Source of the DNA: Ramlibacter sp.
GTDB taxonomy: Bacteria > Pseudomonadota > Gammaproteobacteria > Burkholderiales > Burkholderiaceae_C
Length of the DNA stretch: 64,000 nucleotides
Assembly: GCA_019449555.1 (NCBI GenBank)
Contig: JAGRPN010000280.1
Span: forward strand, 1-64,000
Direction: 5' to 3'
Positions 53,209 to 64,000 of the stretch are shown piece by piece (the first letter of the stretch is position 1; each line of letters opens with the position of its first letter). The translations under genes were made by a program, and so were the position numbers. Under the pieces are notes generated by a model. The model was not told the origin of the DNA. It worked only from the letters and a program-made list of their open reading frames with translations, and searched no databases.

Positions 53209-53784
53209 TCACTTGCCCGGCGTGCTTTTCTCGGCCGACCTCCTGGCCGCGTCGGCGGCTTCGCGCGCGGCCTGCCCTGCCCTTTGCAGCGCGTCGCGGG
53301 TTGCTTGGGCCGCCTTCGCCGCTTCCTCCTTGCCGGCGCGCCCGGCATGCCTTGCGGCTTCGTCGGCCTTGGCAAGCGCCTCTCGCGTCGCACGGTCGGC
53401 GTTGCGCGACGCCTCCTCGGCCTTGCGCGCCAGGTCCCTGCCATCGCCTTGTGCGCGGGAGGCCACCTCGACCAGCTTGCGCTGCGCATTGCGCACTGCG
53501 TCGGCCGCCTTGCGAACGGCGCGCCGGATCGTTTGCGCGGCGCTGGCCGAAGTGTCACCGGCCGCTTTTTCGGCGCTCCGCCCGGCCGCTTCCACGGCCG
53601 CCGCGGCTTTACGTGCAGCTTCCGCGGCCTGCTCGGCCTTGCTGGCCGACCGGGGCGCGTTCGCCGCGGAATCCGCATCCGCCCCAACCTGAGCAGCATC
53701 CTTGGGCGCGTCCTGTGCCGCGCAGGCGCCCATGGCGGTCATTGCAACGACAAATGCGATCGCGTGAAATCGTTGAACGTTCAT
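53209..53784 (-). CDS. Alanine-rich coiled-coil lipoprotein
   Basis: 191 residues. The signal (MNVQRFHAIAFVVAMTAMGAC) ends in a lipobox-like MGAC. The rest is almost wholly Ala/Arg/Lys/Glu/Asp heptads (for example AEAARKAAAAVEAAGRSAEKAAG and AEEASRNADRATREALAKADEAARHAG), predicted as one long charged coiled coil. It may be a Lpp-like or LEA-like stress protein, but no family is certain. The ATG at 53784 is chosen for the signal peptide. It follows polX by 25 nt and converges on the kinase gene. Confidence 0.72.
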   Translation of the reverse strand: MNVQRFHAIAFVVAMTAMGACAAQDAPKDAAQVGADADSAANAPRSASKAEQAAEAARKAAAAVEAAGRSAEKAAGDTSASAAQTIRRAVRKAADAVRNAQRKLVEVASRAQGDGRDLARKAEEASRNADRATREALAKADEAARHAGRAGKEEAAKAAQATRDALQRAGQAAREAADAARRSAEKSTPGK

Positions 53785-53809
53785 TTCGCTCTCCCGAACC
53801 GCAAGTGCT

Positions 53810-55597
53810 TCAAGCATGTGGCGCGAAAGCTTCGCGCGTCTTCGCCGGGCGGGCATGGCGGATCGCGCTGCGGCCCATCGTCGCATCCAGCAGGGGCATC
53901 AGCTCATCCATCGGTCGCGTGTTCAGGACGTCGCTCGCCTGCAGCCAGCCACGACGGGCCTGGCCGATGCCCAAGCGCAGGTTGTCGAACTCCAGCGTGC
54001 TGTGCGCATCCGAGTTGATGCTCACCAACACGCCCTCGTCGCGCGCCATGCGGCAGGCGACATCGTCGAGGTCGAGCCGCGCGGGATGCGTATTGAGCTC
54101 CAGGAAGCAGCCGCGCTCGCGCGCCTTGCGGATCACCCGAGGCAGGTCGATGTCGTACCCGGCGCGTTCGTCGATCAGGCGCCCCGTCGGGTGGGCCAGG
54201 ATGCTGAAGTGAGGATGGTCCATGGCGCGCAGCAGCCGCTCGGTCTGCTTTTCGCGTGGCAAGTCGAAGCGATGGTGGATCGCGCCCACCACGAGGTCGA
54301 GTCGTTTCAGCACGGCATCGGGCAGGTCGAGCGCACCGTTCTCGAGGATGTCGACTTCCACGCCCTTGAGCAGCTCGATCCCTTCCAGGCGCGCATTGAA
54401 TTCGTCGATGCGTGCCATCTGGCGCGCCAGCCGCCCCGCGTCCAGGCCGCGCGCCAGCGCCAGCCGCTTCGAGTGCTCGGTGATCGCCAGGTACTGCAGC
54501 CCGTGCTCGCGGGCCGCCGCGGCCATCGCCTCGAGCGTCGCGTAGCCGTCACTCTCCTTCGTGTGCGAATGCAGGTCGCCACGCAGGTCGGCCCGCTCCA
54601 CCAGCCGCGGCAGGCGAAACTCGCGCGCTGCCTCGAGTTCGCCGCGGTCCTCGCGCAGTTCGGGTTCGATGAACGGCAGGCCCAATGCGCGATACACCGA
54701 CGCCTCGGTATCGCCGGCGATGCGTGTGGTGCCGCGAAAGAGGCCGTATTCGTTCAGCTTCAGCCCGGCATCCTGCGCGATTCGCCGCAACGCGATGTTG
54801 TGGGCCTTCGATCCCGTGAAGTACAGCCACGCGGCGCCAAAACTGGCTGCCGGCACTGCGCGAACGTCCACCTGCAATCCGTTCTTGAGCACCGCGCTGG
54901 ATCGCGTGCCGCCGCTGGACAGGACGCGGCGCACATCGGCCCCGCCGGTAAAGCGCTCCATGACCGGGCTGCCGCGCCTCGCGGTGACCAGCAGGTCCAG
55001 GTCGCCGACGGTATCGCGCCTGCGCCGCAGGCTGCCCGCGGCGACGGCCTGCTGCACGCCCGGCACGGCTTTCAGTTCGGAGAGCAACCCATCGCAGACT
55101 TCGGTCGCCATCCCCAGCCTGAACCGGCGGGCCCCTGAAATCCGCTCGGTCGCCGCCGCGACGATCTGCCGCTCCGTTTCGACGCCGAATCCCCGCACGT
55201 TGCGGATGCGCCCTTCGCGCGCCGCGGCCAGGAGTTGCTCCAGTGTCTCGATTCCCAGTTCGTCATGCAGGGTGCGCACGCGCTTCGGACCGAGCCCGCG
55301 GATCGTCAACAGCACGGTGAGCGCGGCCGGCAGCTCTTTTTTCAGCTCCTCGAGCTGCTTGCACGTGCCGGTGGCCACCACCTCGGCGATCTTGCCAGCC
55401 AGGTCGGGGCCGATGCCCGGCAATGCATCCAGGTCCTCCCCGCCTTCGAGCATCGCCTTCACGCTACGGCCGAGCTCGGACAGCGTTCTTGCCGCGTTGC
55501 GGTAAGCGCGGACGCGAAACACGTTCGCCCCCTGCACTTCGAGCAGGTCCGCGATCTGGCCGAAAGCGGCCGCGACGTCCGCATTGACGACAGGCAT
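53810..55597 (-). CDS. polX: DNA polymerase/3'-5' exonuclease PolX
   Basis: 595 residues. A helix-hairpin-helix N-terminus (NADVAAAFGQIADLLEVQGANVFRVRAYRNAARTL) and pol-X palm with catalytic aspartates in VGDLDLLVTA and KNGLQVDVRAV (about residues 197 and 243). The C-terminal PHP domain (about 335-580) starts DLHSHTKESDGYATLEAM and has ITEHSKRLA and the final NSDAHSTLEF. This is the bacterial PolX arrangement, acting in gap-filling base excision repair. It follows groEL by 15 nt. Confidence 0.95.
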   Translation of the reverse strand: MPVVNADVAAAFGQIADLLEVQGANVFRVRAYRNAARTLSELGRSVKAMLEGGEDLDALPGIGPDLAGKIAEVVATGTCKQLEELKKELPAALTVLLTIRGLGPKRVRTLHDELGIETLEQLLAAAREGRIRNVRGFGVETERQIVAAATERISGARRFRLGMATEVCDGLLSELKAVPGVQQAVAAGSLRRRRDTVGDLDLLVTARRGSPVMERFTGGADVRRVLSSGGTRSSAVLKNGLQVDVRAVPAASFGAAWLYFTGSKAHNIALRRIAQDAGLKLNEYGLFRGTTRIAGDTEASVYRALGLPFIEPELREDRGELEAAREFRLPRLVERADLRGDLHSHTKESDGYATLEAMAAAAREHGLQYLAITEHSKRLALARGLDAGRLARQMARIDEFNARLEGIELLKGVEVDILENGALDLPDAVLKRLDLVVGAIHHRFDLPREKQTERLLRAMDHPHFSILAHPTGRLIDERAGYDIDLPRVIRKARERGCFLELNTHPARLDLDDVACRMARDEGVLVSINSDAHSTLEFDNLRLGIGQARRGWLQASDVLNTRPMDELMPLLDATMGRSAIRHARPAKTREAFAPHA

Positions 55598-55612
55598 GGC
55601 GAATCCAACCGG

Positions 55613-57364
<1,752 letters not shown>

Positions 57365-57389
57365 TCAATGTCACCGGACGCTCCGGTGT

Positions 57390-57403
57390 TTGATTGAAAT
57401 CAA
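57390..57403. promoter_or_regulatory. Perfect FNR box between groEL and rpoS-like genes
   Basis: TTGATTGAAATCAA is a full FNR consensus. Unlike the other boxes, no good -10 lies at 28-30 bp on either side, so its target and mode (activation from a distance, or repression) are open. The rest of 57245-57511 holds only leader sequence for the two genes. Confidence 0.65.
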
Positions 57404-57511
57404 CGAAGACACGGCGCGATCGCGATGCGCGGCAGCGAGCGCAGTTGTCCTACAAGCACGGACATGCGGTGGTGAAACACTCGACGTCAACGATCACAAA
57501 GAAGTCCGCCC

Positions 57512-58492
57512 ATGGAATACGTTGCGACCGACAATGGCAGCCCGCACCTGCACGACCCGTTTACCCAACCGGATGTGGCCGAGGCAGCCGAAGAAGGCTC
57601 CCGGGGGGTTGCGCCCGGAACCCCAGGCGAGTCGAGCGACACGCTCACGCTCTATTTGCGGGAGATCCGGCGAACGCGGCTGTTCACGCCCGAGCAGGAA
57701 TTCGAAGCCGCGACACGCGCGCGCGCGGGCGACTTCGCGTCGCGCCAGTCGATGATCGAGCACAACCTGCGCCTGGTGGTGAACATCGCGAAGAGTTATG
57801 CCGGCCGCGGCGTGCCGCTGTCCGACCTGATCGAGGAAGGCAACCTCGGCCTGATGCATGCCATCGACAAGTTCGAGCCCGAACGGGGTTTTCGCTTCTC
57901 AACGTATGCGACCTGGTGGATCAGGCAATCGGTGGAGCGGGCGGTGATGAACCAGGGCCGCGTGATCCGGCTGCCGGTGCACGTCGTGCGCGAGTTGCAG
58001 CACGTCTTGCGGGCGCGGCGCACGTTGGAGAACGACCCCGAGTTCGCCGCGGCCCGCAACGGCTTCGAAGGCGAAGGCGTGCGCGTGGAGGACGTGGCGG
58101 CGCTGCTGGGCCGCGACGTGCAGGAGGTGGCCGACCTGCTGGCATTCGCAGAGACGCCGAAGTCGCTCGATGCGGTGATGGACCGCTCGGACGACGAGCA
58201 CACGCTGGGCGATTTGCTCGCGGACGACCTCACGCTCGATCCCCTCGGGGTCACACAGAACCACGAGGTCGAGCGGCTGCTGAACAACTGGATCGAAGGC
58301 CTGACCTATCGCGAACGCGAGGTGCTGGAAGGCCGGTTCGGACTGCATGACCGTGAGCCCGACACGCTGGAGGTCCTGAGCGACCGGCTGGGACTCACCC
58401 GCGAGCGCGTTCGCCAGATCCAGAACGAAGCGCTGCTCAAGCTCAAGCGCCGCATGGTGCGCGACGGCGTCACCCGGTTCGCGCTCTTCTAG
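57512..58492 (+). CDS. rpoS: RpoS-like sigma-70 family factor
   Basis: 326 residues. Region 1.2/2 covers about 45-145 (DTLTLYLREIRRTRLFTPEQEFE, HNLRLVVNIAKSYAGRGVPLSDLIEEGNLGLMHAIDKFEPERGFRFSTYATWWIRQSVERA). Region 3 spans about 150-230. Region 4 ends with LGLTRERVRQIQNEALLKLKRRM. The pattern fits RpoS more than RpoD (no region 1.1) or RpoH. It may be the main RpoS or a second copy tied to this island. Divergent from groEL with an FNR box between. Confidence 0.88.
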   Translation: MEYVATDNGSPHLHDPFTQPDVAEAAEEGSRGVAPGTPGESSDTLTLYLREIRRTRLFTPEQEFEAATRARAGDFASRQSMIEHNLRLVVNIAKSYAGRGVPLSDLIEEGNLGLMHAIDKFEPERGFRFSTYATWWIRQSVERAVMNQGRVIRLPVHVVRELQHVLRARRTLENDPEFAAARNGFEGEGVRVEDVAALLGRDVQEVADLLAFAETPKSLDAVMDRSDDEHTLGDLLADDLTLDPLGVTQNHEVERLLNNWIEGLTYREREVLEGRFGLHDREPDTLEVLSDRLGLTRERVRQIQNEALLKLKRRMVRDGVTRFALF

Positions 58493-58550
58493 GCCGCGCC
58501 GTCCGGCGACGCCGGCGGCCCCGCGAATCCGTCTCTCCTGCCTCGCCCGG

Positions 58551-61130
58551 CTATTCCCGGGCGGGTGGCGCAACCGGCACCGTGAAGTGGAACGTGCTGC
58601 CCCGGCCCGGCGCACTCTCGGCCCAGATCCGCCCGCCGTGCGCCTCGACGATCCCCTTGGCGATGCACAGCCCGAGTCCCGCGCCGCGGCGCTCGCCCTT
58701 GCGCGCCTGCCAGAAGCGATCGAACAGGCGAGGCATGTTGGCCGCGGAAATCCCCTCGCCGGTGTCGGCCACCCAGAAATCGATCTCCCCTTCGCCTGCC
58801 GCTCGCGCGCCGAGCGTGATGTCGCCGCCGGCCGGTGTGAACTTGGCCGCGTTGCCCAGCAGGTTCTCGAACACCTGGAACAGCCGGTCACGATCGCCCC
58901 AGATGTCCGGAAGCTCCCGCGGGAGCTCGACCCGAAGCTGAAGCGAGCCTGAAGCGACGAGCGCCTTGTGGGATTCCTCGGAACGCAGGACGATCTGCGC
59001 GGGGGCCACCCGCTCGGGTTCGATCGGAAGGGATCCGCTCTCCATGAGCGCGGTGTCGAGAAGATCCTGGATGAGACGATTCATTCGCCTTGCCGCACTC
59101 TCGATCGAGTCGCCCAGCTTGCGCACGCGAGGCCCCAGTTCCGCCTCGAGCCGCTGCAGCAGCGTGGCCTGGAGGACGATCGTGCCCAACGGGTTGCGCA
59201 GGTCGTGCGCGACGACCCCGAGCACCTCGTCTCGTGTGCGCACGGCCCGCTGCGTGGTGCGGAAGAGCCGGGCATTGTCCAGCGACAGGGCCGCGCGCCG
59301 GCCAAGCTCCGCCAGCAGCCGCAGGTCGGTGTCTCGATACCGTTGTTCGGGACGACAGGAGCCAACCACCAGCGCTCCCAGAAGCCGGCCATGGGCGGCC
59401 AACGGGACACCCATCATGGAAGTGGGAGCAAGGGCCTCGAGCAAGCCCAGATGTTTCTCGCTTTGCGCCAGCCCCCGCACGGCGTCCGGAGACATTTCCG
59501 CCAGCAGCTGCGGCTGCTTCGATTGGATGATGGTCCAGCCCAGGTGGGGGCGGCGGGCGTCCAGGGGAAACGGCCCCAGCCCCTCGTAAAGCGCCACCTT
59601 CGCCGGATCGGAGCCCATCGCTTTTACCGGCCGAAGCTCACCCAGCTCATCGACCAGATCGACGAAGCAGAAGTCCGCGTGCTCGCCCATGGCGAGCTGG
59701 GCGACGCTGGTGAGCGTGCTCTCATAGTCGAGCGTCTCGGCCAGCACGGTCCCCACCGCGGCGAGGAACAGCTCTTCGTACTCGCGTCTCTTCTGTTCCG
59801 ATATGTCCCGCAAGACGATCGTGTTGATCCACTTGCCCGTCCCGTCGTGCAGCCTGGAGACGGCGGCATCCGCCGGAAACTCTTCCCCGCTCTTGCGAAG
59901 GCCGACGATCGAACGGCGGTCCTGTTCGATCTTGATCCCGATGTCGGAGCCGCTGTTGAAATTCGCGACGTGCTGGTGGTGGAAGCGCCGGAAGCGCTCC
60001 GGGATCAGGAGGTCCAATGGTTGCCCGAGGACCTCGCCCTGCGACCAGCCGAAGATCTTCTCGGCGCCATGGTTGAACATGACGATGCGCTGCGACCCGT
60101 CGACGGAAACGATGGCGTCCGCGGCGATCGAAATGATGCCCGCGAGTTTTGCCTCGGACGCGCGCAGCGCCTGCTCCACGCTTTTGCGCTGCGTGATGTC
60201 GCGGTCGACCCCCCGGTAGCCGCGGAATTTGCCGGAGCCGTCGAAGAGCGGCACACCGCTCGTCTCCAGGACGACCAGATGCCCGTCGCGGTGGCGATTG
60301 GTGTTCTCGAGCGACGAGAAGGGCTTGCGCTCGGCGGCGATGGCGGCAAAGGGTTCCGCCAGCCTTTGCGCCTCTTCGGGCGGCATCAGGTCGAATGGCG
60401 TCCGCCCCAGCACTTCCTCGGGCTCGTAGCCCAGCAACTGGCGCACCAGCGGACTGGCGTACGTGTAGACGGCGTTTTCGTCGATTTCCCAAAGCCAGTC
60501 GCTCGTCGTCTCGGCCAGTGTGCGAAAGCGCTCCTTGCTCGTGCGCAGCGTCTCCACCGACACCTGCAATCGCCGAAGCCGCTCGACGTTGTCCAGAGCG
60601 ATGGCCGCCTGGTCGGCAACGGCCGAGAGCAACTCATCATCGCCGGAACCCTCAAGAGCGCGCGCCCCCTCCCAGTAAACAGCCAGCATGCCCAGCATCG
60701 CTTGCCCGCCGATCACCGGGACGCAGACGAACCGGTCCGACGAGTGGAAGCCGAGTACGCGGCGCAGCTCGCCCTCCATGCGCTCGTTCAATGTGATAGC
60801 CACAGCGGCTGTCCTGGCCGCAGCGAGTCCGACCGAGCTAACCACCCGGGCCAGCCCGTCCTCCTGCGCGAGGATCAGCATGCAGGCCGTGGCACCGGTG
60901 AAGGCGGCGGTTTCTTGCACCACCAACCGCAAGATATCGCCGTAGTTTTGCGCGCCCGCAATGGCGCGGGTGATGGCGAGAATCTCACGATAACGGGATC
61001 GCTCGCCCGTGATCAGCTCGCCTTCATTGCGAGCAGCGTATTGCGCCATGAGCAACGCTCCGTCCTCGCCCCCGGACGGGTGCATCGCGCCAACTGCTTG
61101 CGCAGGGAGCCGCCGTTCGTATCGGTCCAT
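58551..61130 (-). CDS. Soluble GAF-PAS-PAS-GAF sensor histidine kinase
   Basis: 859 residues without membrane helices. Domains in order: GAF (about 45-190), PAS (about 200-320; LWEIDENAVYTYASPLVRQLLGYEPEEVLG), PAS (about 330-450; IVMFNHGAEKIFGWSQGEVLG), GAF (about 455-615), HisKA (about 625-690; phospho-His in VAHDLRNPLG), and HATPase (about 735-855; FENLLGNAAKFTPAGG, DTGEGIS, GAGLGLCIAKGIVEAHGG). It senses a cytoplasmic signal, perhaps redox through a PAS/GAF cofactor. No response regulator is adjacent; the orphan receiver at 51133 is a candidate. Confidence 0.93.
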   Translation of the reverse strand: MDRYERRLPAQAVGAMHPSGGEDGALLMAQYAARNEGELITGERSRYREILAITRAIAGAQNYGDILRLVVQETAAFTGATACMLILAQEDGLARVVSSVGLAAARTAAVAITLNERMEGELRRVLGFHSSDRFVCVPVIGGQAMLGMLAVYWEGARALEGSGDDELLSAVADQAAIALDNVERLRRLQVSVETLRTSKERFRTLAETTSDWLWEIDENAVYTYASPLVRQLLGYEPEEVLGRTPFDLMPPEEAQRLAEPFAAIAAERKPFSSLENTNRHRDGHLVVLETSGVPLFDGSGKFRGYRGVDRDITQRKSVEQALRASEAKLAGIISIAADAIVSVDGSQRIVMFNHGAEKIFGWSQGEVLGQPLDLLIPERFRRFHHQHVANFNSGSDIGIKIEQDRRSIVGLRKSGEEFPADAAVSRLHDGTGKWINTIVLRDISEQKRREYEELFLAAVGTVLAETLDYESTLTSVAQLAMGEHADFCFVDLVDELGELRPVKAMGSDPAKVALYEGLGPFPLDARRPHLGWTIIQSKQPQLLAEMSPDAVRGLAQSEKHLGLLEALAPTSMMGVPLAAHGRLLGALVVGSCRPEQRYRDTDLRLLAELGRRAALSLDNARLFRTTQRAVRTRDEVLGVVAHDLRNPLGTIVLQATLLQRLEAELGPRVRKLGDSIESAARRMNRLIQDLLDTALMESGSLPIEPERVAPAQIVLRSEESHKALVASGSLQLRVELPRELPDIWGDRDRLFQVFENLLGNAAKFTPAGGDITLGARAAGEGEIDFWVADTGEGISAANMPRLFDRFWQARKGERRGAGLGLCIAKGIVEAHGGRIWAESAPGRGSTFHFTVPVAPPARE

Positions 61131-61249
61131 CGGGCTTTTCCCCTGTTTCAGAAAGTGATTATGTGTTAATGGACGTGTAAATAAAACCCCTCATTCGACG
61201 CTATCACGTAACCGAATGTGTTCGGCGGCTCTGGCATGCCGACGAGCCG

Positions 61250-64000
61250 TCAGCCGGCTTTGGACGCTGCCGGCCCGGCCAACACGGGTTCGGCGCAATG
61301 CGCTCCGATCTCCAGGCGCGCCGCATCGCGCAGCCGGACCGCCTCGGCCCAGTCGGTTGCCTGCGGCTGAACGAGTGCGCCAAAGTGGATCCGCACCGCG
61401 CTTCGGCGGGGCCACCACGAGCCGTCGCGCAAGACCGACCGCGTGCCGCGCAAGCTGACGGGCAACACGGCAACGTGCGCCTGGGCGGCCGTGGCGAATG
61501 CGCCCAGATGAAAGGCCTTGAGCCCCGGCGCGCGGCCGAACGTGCCTTCCGGGAAGAACACCAGGGTCTCGCCCGCTTGCGCGGCCTGGGCGAGTCGCCT
61601 TGCGTCCTCGACACTCGCATGGACATCGTCGCGCACGACGAAGCGCGTGCCGATCCGGGACAGCAGCCAGCGTACGGGCGGAAGGCGCCCAAGCTCGTCC
61701 TTGGCCACGAAGCACGCGCGCGCCGGCAAGACGGCAATGAGCAGCAGACTGTCGATATAGCTGGCGTGGTTCGCCACCACGACCACGGGGCCTTGCACGA
61801 TGCACGCGTCGCCTTCGACCTCGATCGGCAGCAGCGACAGGCCCAACGCGCCGCGAGCGATGGCGCGCACGGCGCGCTTGCGGGTGGCGCGCTCGGGCAC
61901 GAGCGCCGCGGCGGCCGCTACGGCCGCTGCGCAGCAAAAGACCGTCCACAGCCATGCCGCATAAACGAGCGCCGCGGCCCATGTCGCGGGGCCGCCAACG
62001 CGTGATTTGAAAGCATCAAACCACAGTGCCGCGATCTGCAACGGGACCGGCCGCACGCGCCCGCCCAGGCGCCCCTGCTCGTAGAGCGCGCGGCAGGCCG
62101 CCCGGCGAATCTTGCCGCTGGAGGTCTTCAACACGGTGCGCGGCTCGGCCAAAACGATGTCGTCCGCGGGGACGCCGAGAACCGCAAGCGACAGGTCGGC
62201 GACGCGCGCGCGCAACTCGGCGCGCTGCTGCGGCTGCTGCAGCCGCGTTTCCACCAGCACCACGACGCGCTCGGTGCCGCTGCCCGGATCCGTGGCCGCG
62301 AACACCGCCACGCAGCCGCGGCGGATGCCCGGCACCGCATCCAGCGCCTGCTCCAGGTCGTACGGGTGGATGTGCTGGCCGCCGCGGATGATCAGGTCCT
62401 TCGCCCTGCTGGTCAGGAACAACTCTCCCTCGGCGACATAGCCGACATCACCCGTGTCGAGCCAGCCGCCGCGGAACAGGGCCCGTGTGGCTTCGGGATT
62501 GCGCACATATCCCGCCGTGGCAGAGGGACCCCGGAATTCGATGCGCCCCTCGCTGCGCTCAGGCAATTCCTGTCCCCGGGGGTCCACCACCCGGATCTCA
62601 TGGCCCGGCAGCGGCAGACCGCAGCTCACCACCCGCATGGCAGGTCGGGCTGGTGCGGCAACCACCGCGCGGCCGGATGCCTCGAGCTCGCCGCGATCGA
62701 TGGAATCGATCCGGGGCCCCCGAGCCAGCGGCGGAAACGCAAGGCCCACGCCGCTCTCCGCCAGCCCATAGACAGGCATCATGGCGCGCGCATCGAAACC
62801 CTGCGCTGCAAAGCGTGCTGCGAAGCGCTCCAGCGTCGCCGCGTGCACGGGCTCGGCGCCGTTGAGTGCAGCACGCCACGAGCGCAGGTCCAAGCCCTCC
62901 AACTCGTCGTCGGGAACCCGCGTCGCCAGGATCTCGTAAGCGAAGTTCGGTGCGGCGGAGAGCGTCGCCCGGTAATCGCTGATCGCGTGCAGCCAGCGCG
63001 ACGGTCGCGCCAGAAAAGTTTGCGGCGGCATCAGGTACAGGGGCACGCCGTGGTAAAGGCTGCCCAGCCAGGCGCCGATCAGCCCCATGTCGTGATAAAG
63101 CGGCAGCCAGCTCACGAACACATCGCTCGCATCGGCCTTCACCGCTTCCCCCATCGCACGGATGTTGGCCAGCAAGTTCGCATGACTCAGCACCACGCCT
63201 TTTGGCTGCCCCGTGCTGCCCGACGTGTACTGGAGCAGTGCCGTGCCCTGGGCTTCGCGGTTCGCCGGTTGCCCTGCGCTGCCGCGACCCGCGAGCCCTT
63301 CCAGGGTGAGCGCCGCACGCAAGCTGGGTACGCTGGCCCTGAGGATGCGGGCGGCCGGCAAGGCCGGCCCGTCGCTCAGCAGCAGCACGGCGCGTGCATT
63401 GACGAGGATGCCGGCCTGCCGGCGCAGATGGTCCTCGATCTGCGAGGCACGCAGCGGTGGATAGATCGGCACGGGAACCGCCCCCGCGAGCAACACGCCC
63501 ATGAAAGCCCGGAAGAACGCGAGGCTGGTGGGCAGCATCATGGCCACCGCCTCCCCAGGTGCAAGGCCCCAGTGGCGCAAGCTCGCCGCGACGGCATGTG
63601 CCTGATCCCACAACTGACGGCAAGTGAGTTCTTGCGCGGGCGGCCCGTCGCCGATCAGGCAAAGGTGGCGGCGATCCGGGGCCCGTTCGGCGTGCCACTG
63701 CAAGACTTCGACCAGGGTTCGGGCATGGCGCGGCGGCGTGACCGCCGCAGCGCCGGCATCCGCAGCCGGCAGCGTCGGGCGGCTCACGGGCACCGGCCCC
63801 CGCGGCGTGGCGGCAGCCAGTGCACGCAAGAGATCGCGCGGCGTCTGCGCCTCCTGGACCGCGGCATCGGGCAAGCGGGCGTTGAACGCCCGTTCCATCC
63901 GCAGCATCAGTTCCATCCGCGCCAGGCTGTCCACACCGAGCGTGCGGTCCAGTTCGTCGTCCAGGTCGATCGGCGGCACGTCTTCCCCTCGGAGTTCTCG
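61250..64000 (-). CDS. ACP-AMP ligase-acyltransferase fusion, N-terminus cut by window edge
   Basis: At least 916 residues; the frame stays open to the right edge, so the N-terminus lies outside (a GTG at 63979 would be an internal start). Order: phosphopantetheine carrier domain (LGVDSLARMEL with the Ser), then a fatty-acyl-AMP/CoA ligase (about 90-650; LLQYTSGSTGQPKGVVLSHANL, YHDMGLIGAWLGSLYHG, LDTGDVGYV, KTSSGKIRR), hydrophobic helices (about 670-700), and a PlsC-type acyltransferase (about 700-900; NHASYID, FFPEGTFGRAPGLKAFH). It could activate a fatty acid, load it on its own carrier and transfer it to a glycerol-phosphate-like acceptor at the membrane. The order of action is inferred. 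Confidence 0.88.
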   Translation of the reverse strand, partial: RELRGEDVPPIDLDDELDRTLGVDSLARMELMLRMERAFNARLPDAAVQEAQTPRDLLRALAAATPRGPVPVSRPTLPAADAGAAAVTPPRHARTLVEVLQWHAERAPDRRHLCLIGDGPPAQELTCRQLWDQAHAVAASLRHWGLAPGEAVAMMLPTSLAFFRAFMGVLLAGAVPVPIYPPLRASQIEDHLRRQAGILVNARAVLLLSDGPALPAARILRASVPSLRAALTLEGLAGRGSAGQPANREAQGTALLQYTSGSTGQPKGVVLSHANLLANIRAMGEAVKADASDVFVSWLPLYHDMGLIGAWLGSLYHGVPLYLMPPQTFLARPSRWLHAISDYRATLSAAPNFAYEILATRVPDDELEGLDLRSWRAALNGAEPVHAATLERFAARFAAQGFDARAMMPVYGLAESGVGLAFPPLARGPRIDSIDRGELEASGRAVVAAPARPAMRVVSCGLPLPGHEIRVVDPRGQELPERSEGRIEFRGPSATAGYVRNPEATRALFRGGWLDTGDVGYVAEGELFLTSRAKDLIIRGGQHIHPYDLEQALDAVPGIRRGCVAVFAATDPGSGTERVVVLVETRLQQPQQRAELRARVADLSLAVLGVPADDIVLAEPRTVLKTSSGKIRRAACRALYEQGRLGGRVRPVPLQIAALWFDAFKSRVGGPATWAAALVYAAWLWTVFCCAAAVAAAAALVPERATRKRAVRAIARGALGLSLLPIEVEGDACIVQGPVVVVANHASYIDSLLLIAVLPARACFVAKDELGRLPPVRWLLSRIGTRFVVRDDVHASVEDARRLAQAAQAGETLVFFPEGTFGRAPGLKAFHLGAFATAAQAHVAVLPVSLRGTRSVLRDGSWWPRRSAVRIHFGALVQPQATDWAEAVRLRDAARLEIGAHCAEPVLAGPAASKAG

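Noticed and set aside
58503-58515. GC hairpin CCGGCG/CGCCGG between rpoS-like and kinase genes as a terminator
   Set aside because: The stem is palindromic with a one-base centre and no T-run; such motifs are common by chance at this GC content.

Overview
The window is a GC-rich, gene-dense bacterial chromosome segment with no rRNA or tRNA gene. Three things suggest a betaproteobacterium of the order Burkholderiales, probably Comamonadaceae-like (Variovorax/Ramlibacter type): a TctC 'Bug'-type solute receptor beside CaiB and enoyl-CoA hydratase genes, FNR-type regulators beside hemN, and a PHB/stress gene island. The genus is an inference from gene content.

Region 1 (1-14,067) is a catabolic island. 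On the minus strand lie a class V aminotransferase, a complete TctCBA tricarboxylate-type transporter, a CaiB-family CoA-transferase, an enoyl-CoA hydratase-like protein, and a DctPQM TRAP transporter (DctM runs off the left edge). Divergent from them are a GntR/FCD regulator, a large FAD/Fe-S 2-hydroxyacid-type dehydrogenase, a GNAT protein and a GST. A palindrome TTTTGCATGCAAAA (or one-mismatch variants) occurs at the divergent aminotransferase/GntR promoters (two copies) and before dctP. It is probably the operator of the GntR protein and ties the island into one regulon for an unidentified carboxylate or hydroxyacid.

Region 2 (14,068-19,465) holds a YegP-type protein, a homospermidine synthase/amine oxidase operon with a small secreted protein, and a beta-CASP metallo-beta-lactamase nuclease.

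Region 3 (19,477-64,000) is a low-oxygen/stress island. It holds hemN and an FNR regulator, a second FNR with an orphan receiver protein, a protein acetyltransferase/acyl-CoA ligase, a DksA-like protein, a phasin and PHA synthase, and a Zn alcohol dehydrogenase. It also holds BON proteins, Hsp20, UspA, three ABC/HlyD export systems, a molybdenum hydroxylase, alanine dehydrogenase, a second GroEL with PolX, an RpoS-like sigma factor, a PAS/GAF histidine kinase, and an ACP-ligase-acyltransferase fusion cut by the right edge. From memory, this content resembles the low-oxygen-activated (lxa) locus of Burkholderia cenocepacia.

About a dozen FNR-type boxes (TTGNN-N4-NNCAA) lie in the promoters of regions 2 and 3. 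In at least eight the box centre is 28.5-29.5 bp from a recognisable -10 element, which is class II FNR promoter geometry. Several of these -10 elements lie 5-6 nt before the start codon and predict leaderless mRNAs. A 273-bp non-coding element with perfect 28-bp inverted ends (including a CTAG duplication) has split an ancestral hemN-tauE operon exactly at the hemN stop codon.
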